This document shows, one piece after another, positions 7,061-14,560 of a stretch of 14,664 nt of DNA (positions are counted from its first letter, which is position 1; the number at the start of each line of letters is the position of its first letter). The stretch covers positions 1 to 14,664 of the forward strand of contig CALGZO010000213.1 in NCBI GenBank assembly GCA_937934465.1, read 5' to 3'. The notes under the pieces were generated by a model. That model was not told the DNA's origin. It worked only from the letters and a program-made list of their open reading frames with translations, and did not search any database. Source of the DNA: an uncultured Fimbriimonadales bacterium. GTDB taxonomy: Bacteria; Armatimonadota; Fimbriimonadia; Fimbriimonadales; GBS-DC. The position numbers were made by a program, and so were the translations under genes.

Positions 7061-7106
7061 CGACACGCCCTAACCTCCAGAATTCGGCGTCGATGCGCGT
7101 TTCGGG

Positions 7107-7112
7107 TACACT
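7107..7112 (+). promoter_or_regulatory. Possible -10 box of the thiolase gene
   Basis: TACACT lies 21 nt before the thiolase ATG. A start of transcription near 7119 would give a leader of about 15 nt that still carries GGAGG (7124-7128). A -35 candidate 18 nt upstream (TTCGGC, 7083-7088) matches the consensus poorly, so this is tentative. Confidence 0.3.
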
Positions 7113-7133
7113 TTGCCGATACTGGAGGCACGC

Positions 7134-8315
7134 ATGAGCAACGACGCCCTGATTGTCGCAGCTGTTCGCACACCGATTGGCAAAGCGCCGCGCGGCAGCC
7201 TACGCCACACTCGACCAGACGACCTCGCCGCGCTCGCCATTCAAGCAGTGCTTGCCCGCTGTCCCGCGTTAGACCCCGCCGAGATTGAGGATGTAATTAT
7301 GGGCTGCGCGACGCCTGAAGGCGAGCAGGGGCTAAACATCGCCCGTGTCGCCGCGCTCCGCGCGGGACTGCCCCACAGCACGCCCGGCGCGACGGTGAAC
7401 CGATTCTGCGCGTCGGGGTTGGAAGCTATCGCCATCGCCGCCGAGCGTGTCCGAGCGGGCGACGCCGAAGTCATCCTCGCAGGCGGCGTGGAGAGCATGA
7501 GCCGTACCCCGTTTCTGGACATCCATAGCCATCCGAACCCTACCCTGTTCCATCACGCGCCGAACACCTACCTCAATATGGGACTGTCGGTGGAGCAGCT
7601 GGCGCGCAAGCACGGCGTCACGCGCGAGCAGGCAGACGCCTTCGCCCTGCAGAGCCACCAGAGAGCCGTGCGCGCCCAAGACGAGGGGCTGTTCGACGCC
7701 GAAATCGCGCCTGTGACCACCGAGATACAAAGCCTCGACGCGCACGGACGCCCCCAACGCGAGACCATCACGCTCACGCGCGACGAGGGACCGCGACGCG
7801 ATACGAGTTTGGAGTCGCTGGCGAAGCTCAAGCCCGCCTTTCGCGCCGATGGGCTGATAACGGCAGGCAACGCCTCGCAGCGCAGCGACGGCGCCGCCGC
7901 TGTGTTGGTGATGAGCGAACGCAAGGCGAACGCGCTGGGGGTGCAGCCGCTCTTGCGATTCGTCGGCTATACCACCGCTGCGCTCGCGCCTGAAGATTTC
8001 GGCGTCGCCCCTGCCTATGCCATCCCCAAGCTGCTCCAGCGCACGAGCGTCCACATCGCGGATATTGCGCATATCGAGTTCAACGAGGCGTTCGCCGCGC
8101 AGGTGCTGGCGTCGAACAAGATTTTCGAGATGCCGATGGAGCGTGTGAACCCCTACGGCGGCGCGATTGCGCTGGGGCACCCGCTGGGTTGCACGGGCGC
8201 GCGTCAAGCGGCGACGCTCGCCTATGCCCTCCAACGCACGGGCGGACGCTACGGCTTGATTACGATGTGCGCCGCGCTGGGCATGGGCGCAGCAGGGCTG
8301 TTCGAGCGCGTGTGA
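7134..8315 (+). CDS. Acetyl-CoA C-acyltransferase (thiolase)
   Basis: A 393-residue thiolase, the usual family length. It catalyses either cleavage of 3-ketoacyl-CoA in beta-oxidation or condensation of acetyl-CoA units. The nucleophile is C92 in NRFCASGLEAI, with GGVESMS after it. The second half has NEAFAAQ, H349 in GGAIALGHPLGCTGAR, and the proton-exchange C379 in TMCAALGMGAAGLFE. All catalytic residues are present. The start at 7134 is preceded by GGAGG at 5 nt. The CAALGMG form of the last motif resembles FadA-type enzymes more than the CIGGG form of biosynthetic acetyl-CoA acetyltransferases, which suggests the degradative role, but sequence alone does not settle this. No other beta-oxidation gene is adjacent. 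It converges on the rhomboid gene with a 91-nt gap. Confidence 0.93.
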   Translation: MSNDALIVAAVRTPIGKAPRGSLRHTRPDDLAALAIQAVLARCPALDPAEIEDVIMGCATPEGEQGLNIARVAALRAGLPHSTPGATVNRFCASGLEAIAIAAERVRAGDAEVILAGGVESMSRTPFLDIHSHPNPTLFHHAPNTYLNMGLSVEQLARKHGVTREQADAFALQSHQRAVRAQDEGLFDAEIAPVTTEIQSLDAHGRPQRETITLTRDEGPRRDTSLESLAKLKPAFRADGLITAGNASQRSDGAAAVLVMSERKANALGVQPLLRFVGYTTAALAPEDFGVAPAYAIPKLLQRTSVHIADIAHIEFNEAFAAQVLASNKIFEMPMERVNPYGGAIALGHPLGCTGARQAATLAYALQRTGGRYGLITMCAALGMGAAGLFERV

Positions 8316-8406
8316 AAGCCGCCGCCCACAAACCGCTGAGCAAGCTGCCTATGTATCTTCTCGCTGTAGGCGTCCTCTACAAGCGTTGACCTCGCCTGCG
8401 AGACAC

Positions 8407-9114
8407 TCAATAGTAATAACGCCTACGCCGTCCCTGCAGGATACGGCGCGGTCCGCCCATCGCCTTAATAACAAGAAACCCCGCCACGAACCCCCCAATA
8501 TGCGCCAGATACGCCACCCCCGGATTGTAGACCAGAAACTGCGACACGAACCAGAAGATTAGGAAGAAGATAGCAGGCGCCTCAACGAAGGTGATAATCA
8601 CGAACAGCAATACGCAATCGATACGCGCGTGGGGGAACAGCAGCATGTACGCGCCCATCACGCCTGCAATCGCGCCGCTTGCGCCCACCACAGGGATTGG
8701 CGACGCCCAGTTGAACACGATATGCGCAAGCGCCGCCACAACCCCCCAAAACAGATACAGCAACAGATACCGAAAGTGCCCCAGCGCGTCCTCCACATTA
8801 TTGCCGAAAATCCACAGCGACCACATATTGCCGATGATGTGGAGAAAGCCCCCATGCAAGAACATACTGGTCAGGATAGTCAGCCACGGATTGACCACTG
8901 GCTCCGCACGGATGCCATGCTCAATTGCTAACCGCGCACGCAGCAGCGGGTCCACAGGCGCGCCCGTAATCTCCGCAGGGATGGCGGCATAAACGGTTGT
9001 AATCCGATCATCCAGCAACTGCAAGATGAACACGATTACATTCACCGCAATCAGCCCCAGCGTCACATACGGGAACCGCTCCGACGGATTGTGGTCGCGA
9101 ATCGGCAGCAACAT
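8407..9114 (-). CDS. Rhomboid-family intramembrane serine protease
   Basis: A 235-residue polytopic membrane protein that would cut other membrane proteins within or near the bilayer. The catalytic pair is S146 in GASGAIAG and H205 in AHIGGFVAGF. The oxyanion-side motif HIIGNMWSLWIFGNNVED (H92, N96) and the preceding FLHGGFLH are intact. The N-terminal helix is at about 17-35 and six hydrophobic segments follow the expected order. A frame open upstream to 9228 adds 38 residues without family likeness; ATG 9114 gives the typical MxPIRDxNPS start of this bacterial subgroup. The C-terminus ends in a striking basic-aromatic run, RRRRYYY. It is divergent from the ABC ATPase (84 nt between starts) and convergent with the thiolase. 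The substrate cannot be predicted. Confidence 0.92.
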   Translation of the reverse strand: MLLPIRDHNPSERFPYVTLGLIAVNVIVFILQLLDDRITTVYAAIPAEITGAPVDPLLRARLAIEHGIRAEPVVNPWLTILTSMFLHGGFLHIIGNMWSLWIFGNNVEDALGHFRYLLLYLFWGVVAALAHIVFNWASPIPVVGASGAIAGVMGAYMLLFPHARIDCVLLFVIITFVEAPAIFFLIFWFVSQFLVYNPGVAYLAHIGGFVAGFLVIKAMGGPRRILQGRRRRYYY

Positions 9115-9198
9115 CGATGCCTTTGTTCCACCTCCGTCAAGAAATCCCTGCCATAGTAGCAGGAAAATCGGTTCGGGCAGCGAATCTACGCTTTCGTG

Positions 9199-9981
9199 AT
9201 GGCGCAGACACAGACGACTATGCAACAATCCGCTGGCGAGGGCGCAGCGACAGAGTTCGTCGTGCGCGTGCGCGAAGTGGTCAAAGAGTATCAGATGGGC
9301 AAACTGACCGTGCGCGCGCTCGACGGCGTGAGCCTCGACATTTATCGCGGCGAGTACCTGTCGATTATGGGACCTTCAGGGTCGGGCAAAAGCACGCTGT
9401 TCAATATGATTGGCGGGCTGGACAAGCCGACGGCAGGCTCGGTGTTCATCGACGATGTGGATATGGCGCAGCTCGATCCGCAAGAGTTGGCGTTTATCCG
9501 TTGCCACCGCATCGGCTACATCTTCCAGACCTTCAACCTGATTCCCGTGATGACCGCGCTGGAGAATGTGACCTTACCGATGACCTTCGCGGGCGTGAAC
9601 GCAGACGAGGCGCGCGAGCGCGGCGTGGAACTGCTCACGCTCGTCGGGCTGGGCGGACGCCTGCACCATAAGCCCACCGAACTCTCAGGCGGTCAGCAGC
9701 AGCGCGTGGCGATTGCCCGCTCGCTGGCGAACAATCCCTCTATCATCCTCGCCGACGAGCCGACGGGCAACCTCGACCTCAAAACGGGCAAGGAGATTAT
9801 CGAACTGCTCAAGCGGCTCAACAAAGAGCGCGGCGTGACCATCATCTCCGCCACACACGACCTGAAGATGCTGGACATCTCCGACCGCATCGTCTGGATA
9901 CGCGACGGCAAAATCGAGCGCATCGAACTGCGCAGCGAGCTCCAGCTCAAAGTCGGCGAGGTGGAAGGCGAGGCAGGCTAA
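9199..9981 (+). CDS. ABC transporter ATPase, LolD/MacB-like
   Basis: A 260-residue ATPase subunit. Walker A GPSGSGKST (58-66), Q-loop Q110 in FQTFNLIP, signature LSGGQQQRVAIARSLA (162-177), Walker B IILADEPTGNLD with E187, and switch H220 are all intact. The FQxFNLIPxxTALENV and ADEPTGNLD forms are typical of the group that drives LolCDE, MacB and FtsX-type permeases, which act by mechanotransmission rather than by forming a classic channel. The start is uncertain: ATG 9199 directly follows an in-frame GTG (9196) and no Shine-Dalgarno site is visible; the first 18 residues are low-complexity. No permease gene lies beside it. The next gene, 4 nt on, is a putative restriction enzyme. Confidence 0.93.
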   Translation: MAQTQTTMQQSAGEGAATEFVVRVREVVKEYQMGKLTVRALDGVSLDIYRGEYLSIMGPSGSGKSTLFNMIGGLDKPTAGSVFIDDVDMAQLDPQELAFIRCHRIGYIFQTFNLIPVMTALENVTLPMTFAGVNADEARERGVELLTLVGLGGRLHHKPTELSGGQQQRVAIARSLANNPSIILADEPTGNLDLKTGKEIIELLKRLNKERGVTIISATHDLKMLDISDRIVWIRDGKIERIELRSELQLKVGEVEGEAG

Positions 9982-9985
9982 ACCC

Positions 9986-11236
9986 ATGCGCTGCTTATCG
10001 GGCAAGTGTGCGTGTCGGATTAGCAACGAAATAGCGCAGGTCTATGAATCGGCAAAGTCAGTCGAGGAGGTCAAGCCAGAGATTTCGGATCTGGCGCAGC
10101 GTATTTTCGCGTCTCTTGAACGCCTTGTTCAACATGGACAGATTGCTGACCCCAGCGCGTTTGGGCAAGCGCTTGCCGCCGCCTTCGACTTTTGTGTGAG
10201 TCTACTATATGCCGATCACACCTCTGATAAAGACTGGCTCTACTGTCCGAAAGAGCCGTATGCGAGTTTTTACCCGTACATCAAATCGTGTCCAAGATGT
10301 GGCAAAGATACTGGAGAACAAGCTAAAATCAAAGCCCATAAGCCCAGCTCGGACAAAATAGGTCGATACGCCTCTCTTGTTCTCTCAGCGCTCCTCTCTG
10401 AGGCGCTACAGAGATGCGAAAGGACTTGGACACTTAAGCTGTTAGATTCGTCGCGTGGGGATATCGATATCCTTCTGTATAATGAGGAGCTGCTTGTGCT
10501 GTGCGAATTGAAAGCCTCACCCCTTACCGCTCTCGTAGTCAGCACACGGCACCAGAGTCGTCCAACAAAGGATGTGAATGGAGAACCACAACCAATCACC
10601 GATCATGAGACTGTCGATACGACGGATTGGAGACATAGGGAATCTTCCCTGTGTATTGATTATCTGACAATTCCCTTGCAACTATCTTCCGAAATATCCT
10701 TCATCAGGGCGTTTCTCCAGAGTTGCATACAAGAAGAGATAATAGACGAACAGATCGAGAAATTTATCGTTTTGTGGAGGCAAATGTTTACGGGTTACGA
10801 AAAACGCTGGAGCGAGTATGCAAATCTTCGTTGGTTTACCTTTGGTTGTGGTGGAGGCGTGGACGACTCCAAGAACGCGCCGGGCTTAGACCGCACGGAC
10901 GACATCAAGAAGGGTCTTTACCAATCGCTCAAGCTAACCGAAAGGTATCGGATGGGGTGTGAAGAGCGTCGGATAAGGGTCGGGATTATTTCCAATCTAC
11001 ACCCAGTTGTCCACTATGGTGAATATTTGAGTGGATTTGAGGACGCCGTCTGGACACAGGAGAGCAAGATAGCCGTTGAGAGCTCCGAGCGGCGGGTTGT
11101 CGCTGCGAGGGATTTATCCCCTTTTTACGATATGCTATTCACCTTCACGCGCTCGTGGTTTCGCGATCCTGTGTTGAAAGAGGTATTCTCGATAGCGAAG
11201 TGGTATCGTGCGCTTGGAGGCAAGGATGAACACTAA
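9986..11236 (+). CDS. Putative type II restriction endonuclease, PD-(D/E)xK type
   Basis: A 416-residue protein that I do not recognise at the level of a named enzyme. Visible features: a cysteine cluster, C87 then C102-P-R-C105, perhaps a zinc site; the conserved-looking stretch KAHKPSSDKIGRYAS (116-130); and a strand-turn-strand with D159-I-D161 followed by E174-L-K176, which fits the metal site of PD-(D/E)xK nucleases. There is no membrane segment. It is immediately followed, with an 11-nt overlap, by a DNA methyltransferase gene, the usual arrangement of a restriction-modification pair. Base composition is unlike its neighbours: two 60-nt stretches I counted (10261-10320 and 10681-10740) are 42-43% GC against 63% for one in the ABC gene. 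This suggests recent horizontal transfer. Other nuclease-type defence roles remain possible. Confidence 0.62.
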   Translation: MRCLSGKCACRISNEIAQVYESAKSVEEVKPEISDLAQRIFASLERLVQHGQIADPSAFGQALAAAFDFCVSLLYADHTSDKDWLYCPKEPYASFYPYIKSCPRCGKDTGEQAKIKAHKPSSDKIGRYASLVLSALLSEALQRCERTWTLKLLDSSRGDIDILLYNEELLVLCELKASPLTALVVSTRHQSRPTKDVNGEPQPITDHETVDTTDWRHRESSLCIDYLTIPLQLSSEISFIRAFLQSCIQEEIIDEQIEKFIVLWRQMFTGYEKRWSEYANLRWFTFGCGGGVDDSKNAPGLDRTDDIKKGLYQSLKLTERYRMGCEERRIRVGIISNLHPVVHYGEYLSGFEDAVWTQESKIAVESSERRVVAARDLSPFYDMLFTFTRSWFRDPVLKEVFSIAKWYRALGGKDEH

Positions 11237-13001
11237 GGCATGGAAATTGCTGTTCAAGCTCCGCAACAATATCCCCTTAGAAGGCGATGTGGCGCTTGCG
11301 AAACAGGAGCTGGAGGCTCTTGTAGACGATGAAGTTCAACCTGTAGGGCTTGAGGCGCTCCATGAGTGGGTCGCGAGAGGGTGGATTTTGCCCAAAGACG
11401 CTGAACTGCATCGCGAGGGAACGGTCGGATTCGTGTGTGTAGGCGACATGTACGACCTCTCGCGCCTCTTCTGGCGTGTTTCTTTTTGTGAGCAGATTTT
11501 TGGCGTTGTTCCAGACACGGAGACGGCGCGCTCGACTCTTGGCTCGTTGCCTCCCACACTACTGCGCTACGAACAGCTCGACACTGGCGAGCTGGTTTTT
11601 ATGGTTGTTCCATTTAACGCAATCGCGGAGTGGTCGGATGTGGCGGCGCGTCGAGCAGACTCGCCCCGTGAGGTGCAAGTGTGGTTGGACCATCTATGCG
11701 ATGCTCTTGTCAGCAAGCGATGTTCTGCTTTACCCTCGTCGTTGCGCCCCATCATAACCGCGAAACAGACGACAGGGCACCTGTTTCACGGTCTCCATGT
11801 CTATAAAGCGAAGTTTTTCCCGCGTTTGGCGCGCGCGTTTTTAAACCTATGCGGCGGCGTGACGGTTTTAGACCCATTTGCAGGCAGCGGCACCGCCTTG
11901 ACAGAGGCGTCGGTGATGGGTATGTCGGCAATAGGCGTCGATATCGACCCGCTTTCTGTGGCGATTGCCCAAGCAAAGGCGTCGCTGCTTGAAGCCCCCG
12001 CGGAGTATCTCGAACGCATCGGCGAGGTGCAGCAGCGGCTTGCAGGCGACGATAAGAGCCAACCCAGCCTGTTTGCTATCGCGGAGTCGTCAGAGCGCTA
12101 TGCCCTGACGCCCGCCTTTTTGCGCTCGCGTATTCCCGAACCGACACGGCGCGAGGTGGAAGCCGATGTCGCCGAAATTTTAAGTACACTGTATGATATG
12201 CCACCGCGCAGTCCACTCCACATCGCACTGAGCGACGCGCTCTCGCGAAAGTTCAAGTTCCGATTCTTGGGGCTGGGATACGGGCGGTTCTCGCTAAGTA
12301 TCTTGCCACGCCGCGTGCGCACGATGTATCTGGACAACCTACGCTCCATGGCGAACTCTATCGCCGCTTGGCTGTGGCTCCGCCAGCATACAGGGGTTCG
12401 CCCTGCGCCGATGGCGGCGATCCAAGGCGACGCGCGTCAGATACCGCTGAGTTCGGAGAGCGTCGATAGCGTGGTCACCAGCCCGCCTTACATGCCTGCT
12501 TCTTCAGGGCGCGAAAACTATCTGAAGAGCAAAGCCTACGCGATGACCGTGTTGGGACTAATCGCGCCTGACACTATCGATGCGCTGGAGGCGGAACAAA
12601 TTGGCTCCATTCAGCGCACAGAGCAAATCCGCGACCTGCCCCCAGAGATTGTAGAGGTAATTGAGTGGATGCAGCGCGATCCCACACGCTGTGTGAAAGC
12701 GGCAGCCACTGCAAGCTACTTCGTAGATATCCGCAAATCGCTGCGTGAAATCCAGCGCGTGTTGAAGCCAGGCGGGAAGTGCGCGTATGTGGTGGCGCGA
12801 CGCCATGTATTCTATCGATACCAGTCGCGCGAGGTAGTGCGCGTGGTGGAGAGCGCGGAACTGACCGCAGAGCTGGCGCGTCAAGCAGGGTTGGAAGTGG
12901 TGGACTGCATCCATGTCGAACTGCAGAAGCAGAACACTGTGGCGCGCCCGCGCTCGCTCGACGCCTACTACGAGACCGTCATCCTCTTGCGAAAAGGCTG
13001 A
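11226..13001 (+). CDS. DNA methyltransferase (SPPY class, probably N4-cytosine or N6-adenine)
   Basis: A 591-residue S-adenosylmethionine-dependent methyltransferase. A motif X-like segment, HGLHVYKAKFFPRL (188-201), leads into motif I DPFAGSGT (216-223) and an acidic motif II, GVDIDP (237-242). The catalytic motif IV is TSPPY (418-422). About 195 residues separate motifs I and IV and could hold the target-recognition region. The C-terminal part (RVLKPGGKCAYVVARR) has the closing strands of the methyltransferase fold. SPPY is typical of N4-cytosine enzymes but also occurs in some N6-adenine ones. The N-terminal ~180 residues (LLFKLRNNIPLEGDVALAKQELEAL) form a separate domain that faintly resembles the front of THUMP-type RNA methyltransferases such as Trm11; I infer this only from pattern. 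Start ATG 11226 has GGAGG 5 nt upstream and overlaps the nuclease stop. It probably protects host DNA from the nuclease upstream. Confidence 0.85.
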   Translation: MNTKAWKLLFKLRNNIPLEGDVALAKQELEALVDDEVQPVGLEALHEWVARGWILPKDAELHREGTVGFVCVGDMYDLSRLFWRVSFCEQIFGVVPDTETARSTLGSLPPTLLRYEQLDTGELVFMVVPFNAIAEWSDVAARRADSPREVQVWLDHLCDALVSKRCSALPSSLRPIITAKQTTGHLFHGLHVYKAKFFPRLARAFLNLCGGVTVLDPFAGSGTALTEASVMGMSAIGVDIDPLSVAIAQAKASLLEAPAEYLERIGEVQQRLAGDDKSQPSLFAIAESSERYALTPAFLRSRIPEPTRREVEADVAEILSTLYDMPPRSPLHIALSDALSRKFKFRFLGLGYGRFSLSILPRRVRTMYLDNLRSMANSIAAWLWLRQHTGVRPAPMAAIQGDARQIPLSSESVDSVVTSPPYMPASSGRENYLKSKAYAMTVLGLIAPDTIDALEAEQIGSIQRTEQIRDLPPEIVEVIEWMQRDPTRCVKAAATASYFVDIRKSLREIQRVLKPGGKCAYVVARRHVFYRYQSREVVRVVESAELTAELARQAGLEVVDCIHVELQKQNTVARPRSLDAYYETVILLRKG

Positions 13002-13019
13002 GGGGGAATAACTGCGCTT

Positions 13020-14207
13020 ATGAAGACCCCGTTCCGCGCACTGAAGATACCGCGCCCTGTGCTGGCGCTCGGCGCAGTGAGCCTGATGAACGATACCAGC
13101 AGCGAGATGGTGTTCCCGCTGCTGCCGCTGTTTTTGCGCAGTTTGGGCGCGCCGCCCGCGCTGATTGGACTGATTGAAGGCTTGGCGGAGACGACGGCGA
13201 GCTTGCTCAAGCTCTTCTCTGGCTGGCTGGCGGATAGGGTGGGCAAGCATCGGGCGTTGGCGTTCTGGGGCTACGCGCTGGCGGCGTCCACACGCCCGCT
13301 GCTGGCGTTCGCAACCGCGCCCGTGCAGGTATTGGGGCTTCGGTTCATCGATCGGTTTGGCAAGGGCATCCGCACAGCGCCGCGCGACGCGCTGATTGCT
13401 GTCTCTACCGCGCCTGAGAATCGTGGCTTGGCGTTCGGCTACCACCGCGCGATGGACAATCTCGGCGCGGCGATTGGTCCTGCCCTCGCGACGCTCATCT
13501 TACTGCTCGCGCCAGAGAACTATCGGCTGGTGTTTCTGGTTGCGGCGGTTCCTGCGTTGCTGTCGCTGGGGGTGTTTTGGTGGGGCGTGCGCGACTTGCC
13601 GAGTATGCCCCGTTCGCAGGCGAAGCATCCGCTGTCGGGCGCGAGGGGGCTGATGCGGGGACGGTTTGGCGCGTATCTGGGCTGTGTGTTGGTGTTCACG
13701 CTGGGCAACTCCAGCGATGCGTTTCTGTTGATGCGTGCGCAGGATGTGGGCGCGCCTGCCGCGATTGCGCCGCTGCTGTGGATGGGGCTGAACCTGTTGC
13801 GCAGCGTGTTCAGCGTGTACGGGGGCTGGCTGGCGGACAGGCACGGGCGACTGCGCACGCTCCGATGGGGGTGGCTCTGCTACGCGCTGGTGTACGCAGG
13901 GTTCGGCTACGCAAGCGCGCTATGGCAGATTGTGGGGCTGTTCGCGCTGTATGCGGCGTTCTACGCGCTGACGGAAGGCGCGGAGCGCGCGCTGGTCGCT
14001 GAGCTCGCCCCCGCCGAGCAGAGCGGACAAGCGTATGGGCTGTTCCACTTCGTGGTGGGCGTCGCTGCGCTGCCTGCGAGCGTGCTATTCGGTTGGCTGT
14101 GGCAGGTCGGGGGCGCGCATGTGGCGTTTTTGACAGGCGCAACGCTCGCCTGCCTCGCCGCACTGGGGCTGGGCGTCTCCGCGCGCCAACCGAACGCAGC
14201 AAACTAA
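13020..14207 (+). CDS. MFS transporter
   Basis: A 395-residue, about 12-helix permease of the major facilitator superfamily, in the cytoplasmic membrane. The cytoplasmic loop 2-3 motif is GWLADRVGKHR (68-78), repeated in the second half as GGWLADRHGRLRTL (268-281). RFIDRFGKGIRTAPRDALIA (108-127) is characteristic of a bacterial subfamily usually annotated as putative efflux or sugar/drug transporters. An acidic residue in helix 1 (SLMNDTSSEM, D25) is typical of the same group. The substrate is unknown. It starts 18 nt after the methyltransferase stop, with a weak G-rich ribosome site (GGGGG near 13003) at about 12-13 nt, so it is probably in the same transcript. A shared job with restriction-modification is not implied. 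It is followed by an inverted-repeat element that may end transcription. Confidence 0.9.
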   Translation: MKTPFRALKIPRPVLALGAVSLMNDTSSEMVFPLLPLFLRSLGAPPALIGLIEGLAETTASLLKLFSGWLADRVGKHRALAFWGYALAASTRPLLAFATAPVQVLGLRFIDRFGKGIRTAPRDALIAVSTAPENRGLAFGYHRAMDNLGAAIGPALATLILLLAPENYRLVFLVAAVPALLSLGVFWWGVRDLPSMPRSQAKHPLSGARGLMRGRFGAYLGCVLVFTLGNSSDAFLLMRAQDVGAPAAIAPLLWMGLNLLRSVFSVYGGWLADRHGRLRTLRWGWLCYALVYAGFGYASALWQIVGLFALYAAFYALTEGAERALVAELAPAEQSGQAYGLFHFVVGVAALPASVLFGWLWQVGGAHVAFLTGATLACLAALGLGVSARQPNAAN

Positions 14208-14218
14208 GAAGTCCCTAC

Positions 14219-14291
14219 TGAGATTCCTCGCCTGCAGCACGGCATGACAGTCGCGCGATTGTTGTCATGCCAAGCGCAGCGAGGCGTCTCA
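14219..14291. repeat. Imperfect inverted-repeat element after the MFS gene
   Basis: The arms at 14219-14249 and 14263-14291 are about 30 nt long around a 13-nt loop. The inner 9 bp are perfect (GGCATGACA/TGTCATGCC), CCTCGC pairs with GCGAGG further out, and the ends TGAGA/TCTCA pair again, with mismatches between. The TGAGATTCCTCGC...TGTCATGC pattern looks like a palindromic intergenic repeat I associate with many unrelated bacteria, though I cannot confirm that here. There is no T-run directly after the stem, but CGATTTTTCG follows at 14303-14312. It may be a mobile non-autonomous repeat, and may also end the upstream transcript. Confidence 0.75.
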
Positions 14292-14329
14292 CCTCCAGTG
14301 CCCGATTTTTCGAACACCCTCCACCCCCC

Positions 14330-14359
14330 TTGACTTTCGTGCATAGAATCGGTTATAAT
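14330..14359 (+). promoter_or_regulatory. Strong sigma-70-type promoter before rpsL
   Basis: TTGACT (14330-14335, one mismatch to TTGACA), an 18-nt spacer, then the perfect -10 box TATAAT (14354-14359). Transcription should start near 14366, about 220 nt before the rpsL start codon. It is the best vegetative promoter in the window, as expected for a ribosomal protein operon. Confidence 0.85.
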
Positions 14360-14382
14360 ATGTGCCGCTGGGGCGTAGCCTT

Positions 14383-14418
14383 ATGTGGCGAACGCTGGAG
14401 GTTCATCGAATCCTATGA
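14383..14418 (+). CDS. Possible leader mini-ORF 1 (11 codons)
   Basis: ATG TGG CGA ... CTA TGA encodes MWRTLEVHRIL. GGGG (14370-14373) sits about 9 nt upstream as a modest ribosome site. Its stop overlaps the ATG of the next mini-ORF as ATGA, the usual sign of coupled translation. Such short frames arise easily by chance, so this is only a candidate leader peptide. Confidence 0.2.
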   Translation: MWRTLEVHRIL

Positions 14419-14501
14419 ACCACACCCTGAGAGAGCGTGATTTAGCACGCGGGACGAGGTATGCGAAGCGGCGCCGAAAACGGCGCTGTGTCAACGCCTG
14501 A
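14415..14501 (+). CDS. Possible leader mini-ORF 2 (28 codons, Arg-rich)
   Basis: This frame starts at ATG 14415 within the ATGA overlap and ends at TGA 14499-14501, 24 nt before the terminator stem. The peptide begins MNHTLRERDLARG and has a run of basic residues AKRRRKRR, encoded by the third leader hairpin. GGAGG (14397-14401) is 13 nt upstream, longer than ideal. A codon run just ahead of a terminator is how classic attenuation peptides are built, but the coding and the hairpin could explain each other, so coding is unproven. Confidence 0.3.
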   Translation: MNHTLRERDLARGTRYAKRRRKRRCVNA

Positions 14502-14524
14502 GACGCGCCTGAACAGGCGCACCG

Positions 14525-14560
14525 AAGCCTCTCCACCCCGCGTGCGAGAGGCTTTCTTTT
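14525..14560 (+). terminator. Intrinsic terminator inside the rpsL leader
   Basis: AAGCCTCTC (14525-14533) pairs perfectly with GAGAGGCTT (14546-14554) around a 12-nt loop and runs into TTTCTTTT (14553-14560). It points the same way as the promoter at 14330 and lies only 14 nt before the rpsL ribosome site, so it would stop transcripts before the gene unless it is bypassed. Confidence 0.8.

Noticed and set aside
6131..7173. Long minus-strand frames opposite the chemoreceptor
   Set aside because: They mirror the Ala/Gln-rich coiled coil and give Cys/Ser/Leu-rich shadows without motifs.
8385..8406. Possible terminator between the thiolase and rhomboid genes (CTCGC/GCGAG)
   Set aside because: The stem is 5 bp with a loop of only two bases and no T-run on either strand.
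9115..9198. Divergent promoters between rhomboid and ABC ATPase
   Set aside because: Hexamers such as TTGTTC, CATAGT and TACTAT are present but none has a partner at 16-18 nt spacing.
12558..13445. 295-codon minus-strand frame across the methyltransferase-MFS junction
   Set aside because: It spans two real genes on the other strand and shows no recognisable domain.
14366..14560. 6S RNA, SRP RNA or tmRNA upstream of rpsL
   Set aside because: The structure is a chain of local hairpins without the single long bulged stem of 6S, the conserved SRP apical loop, or a tRNA-like end.
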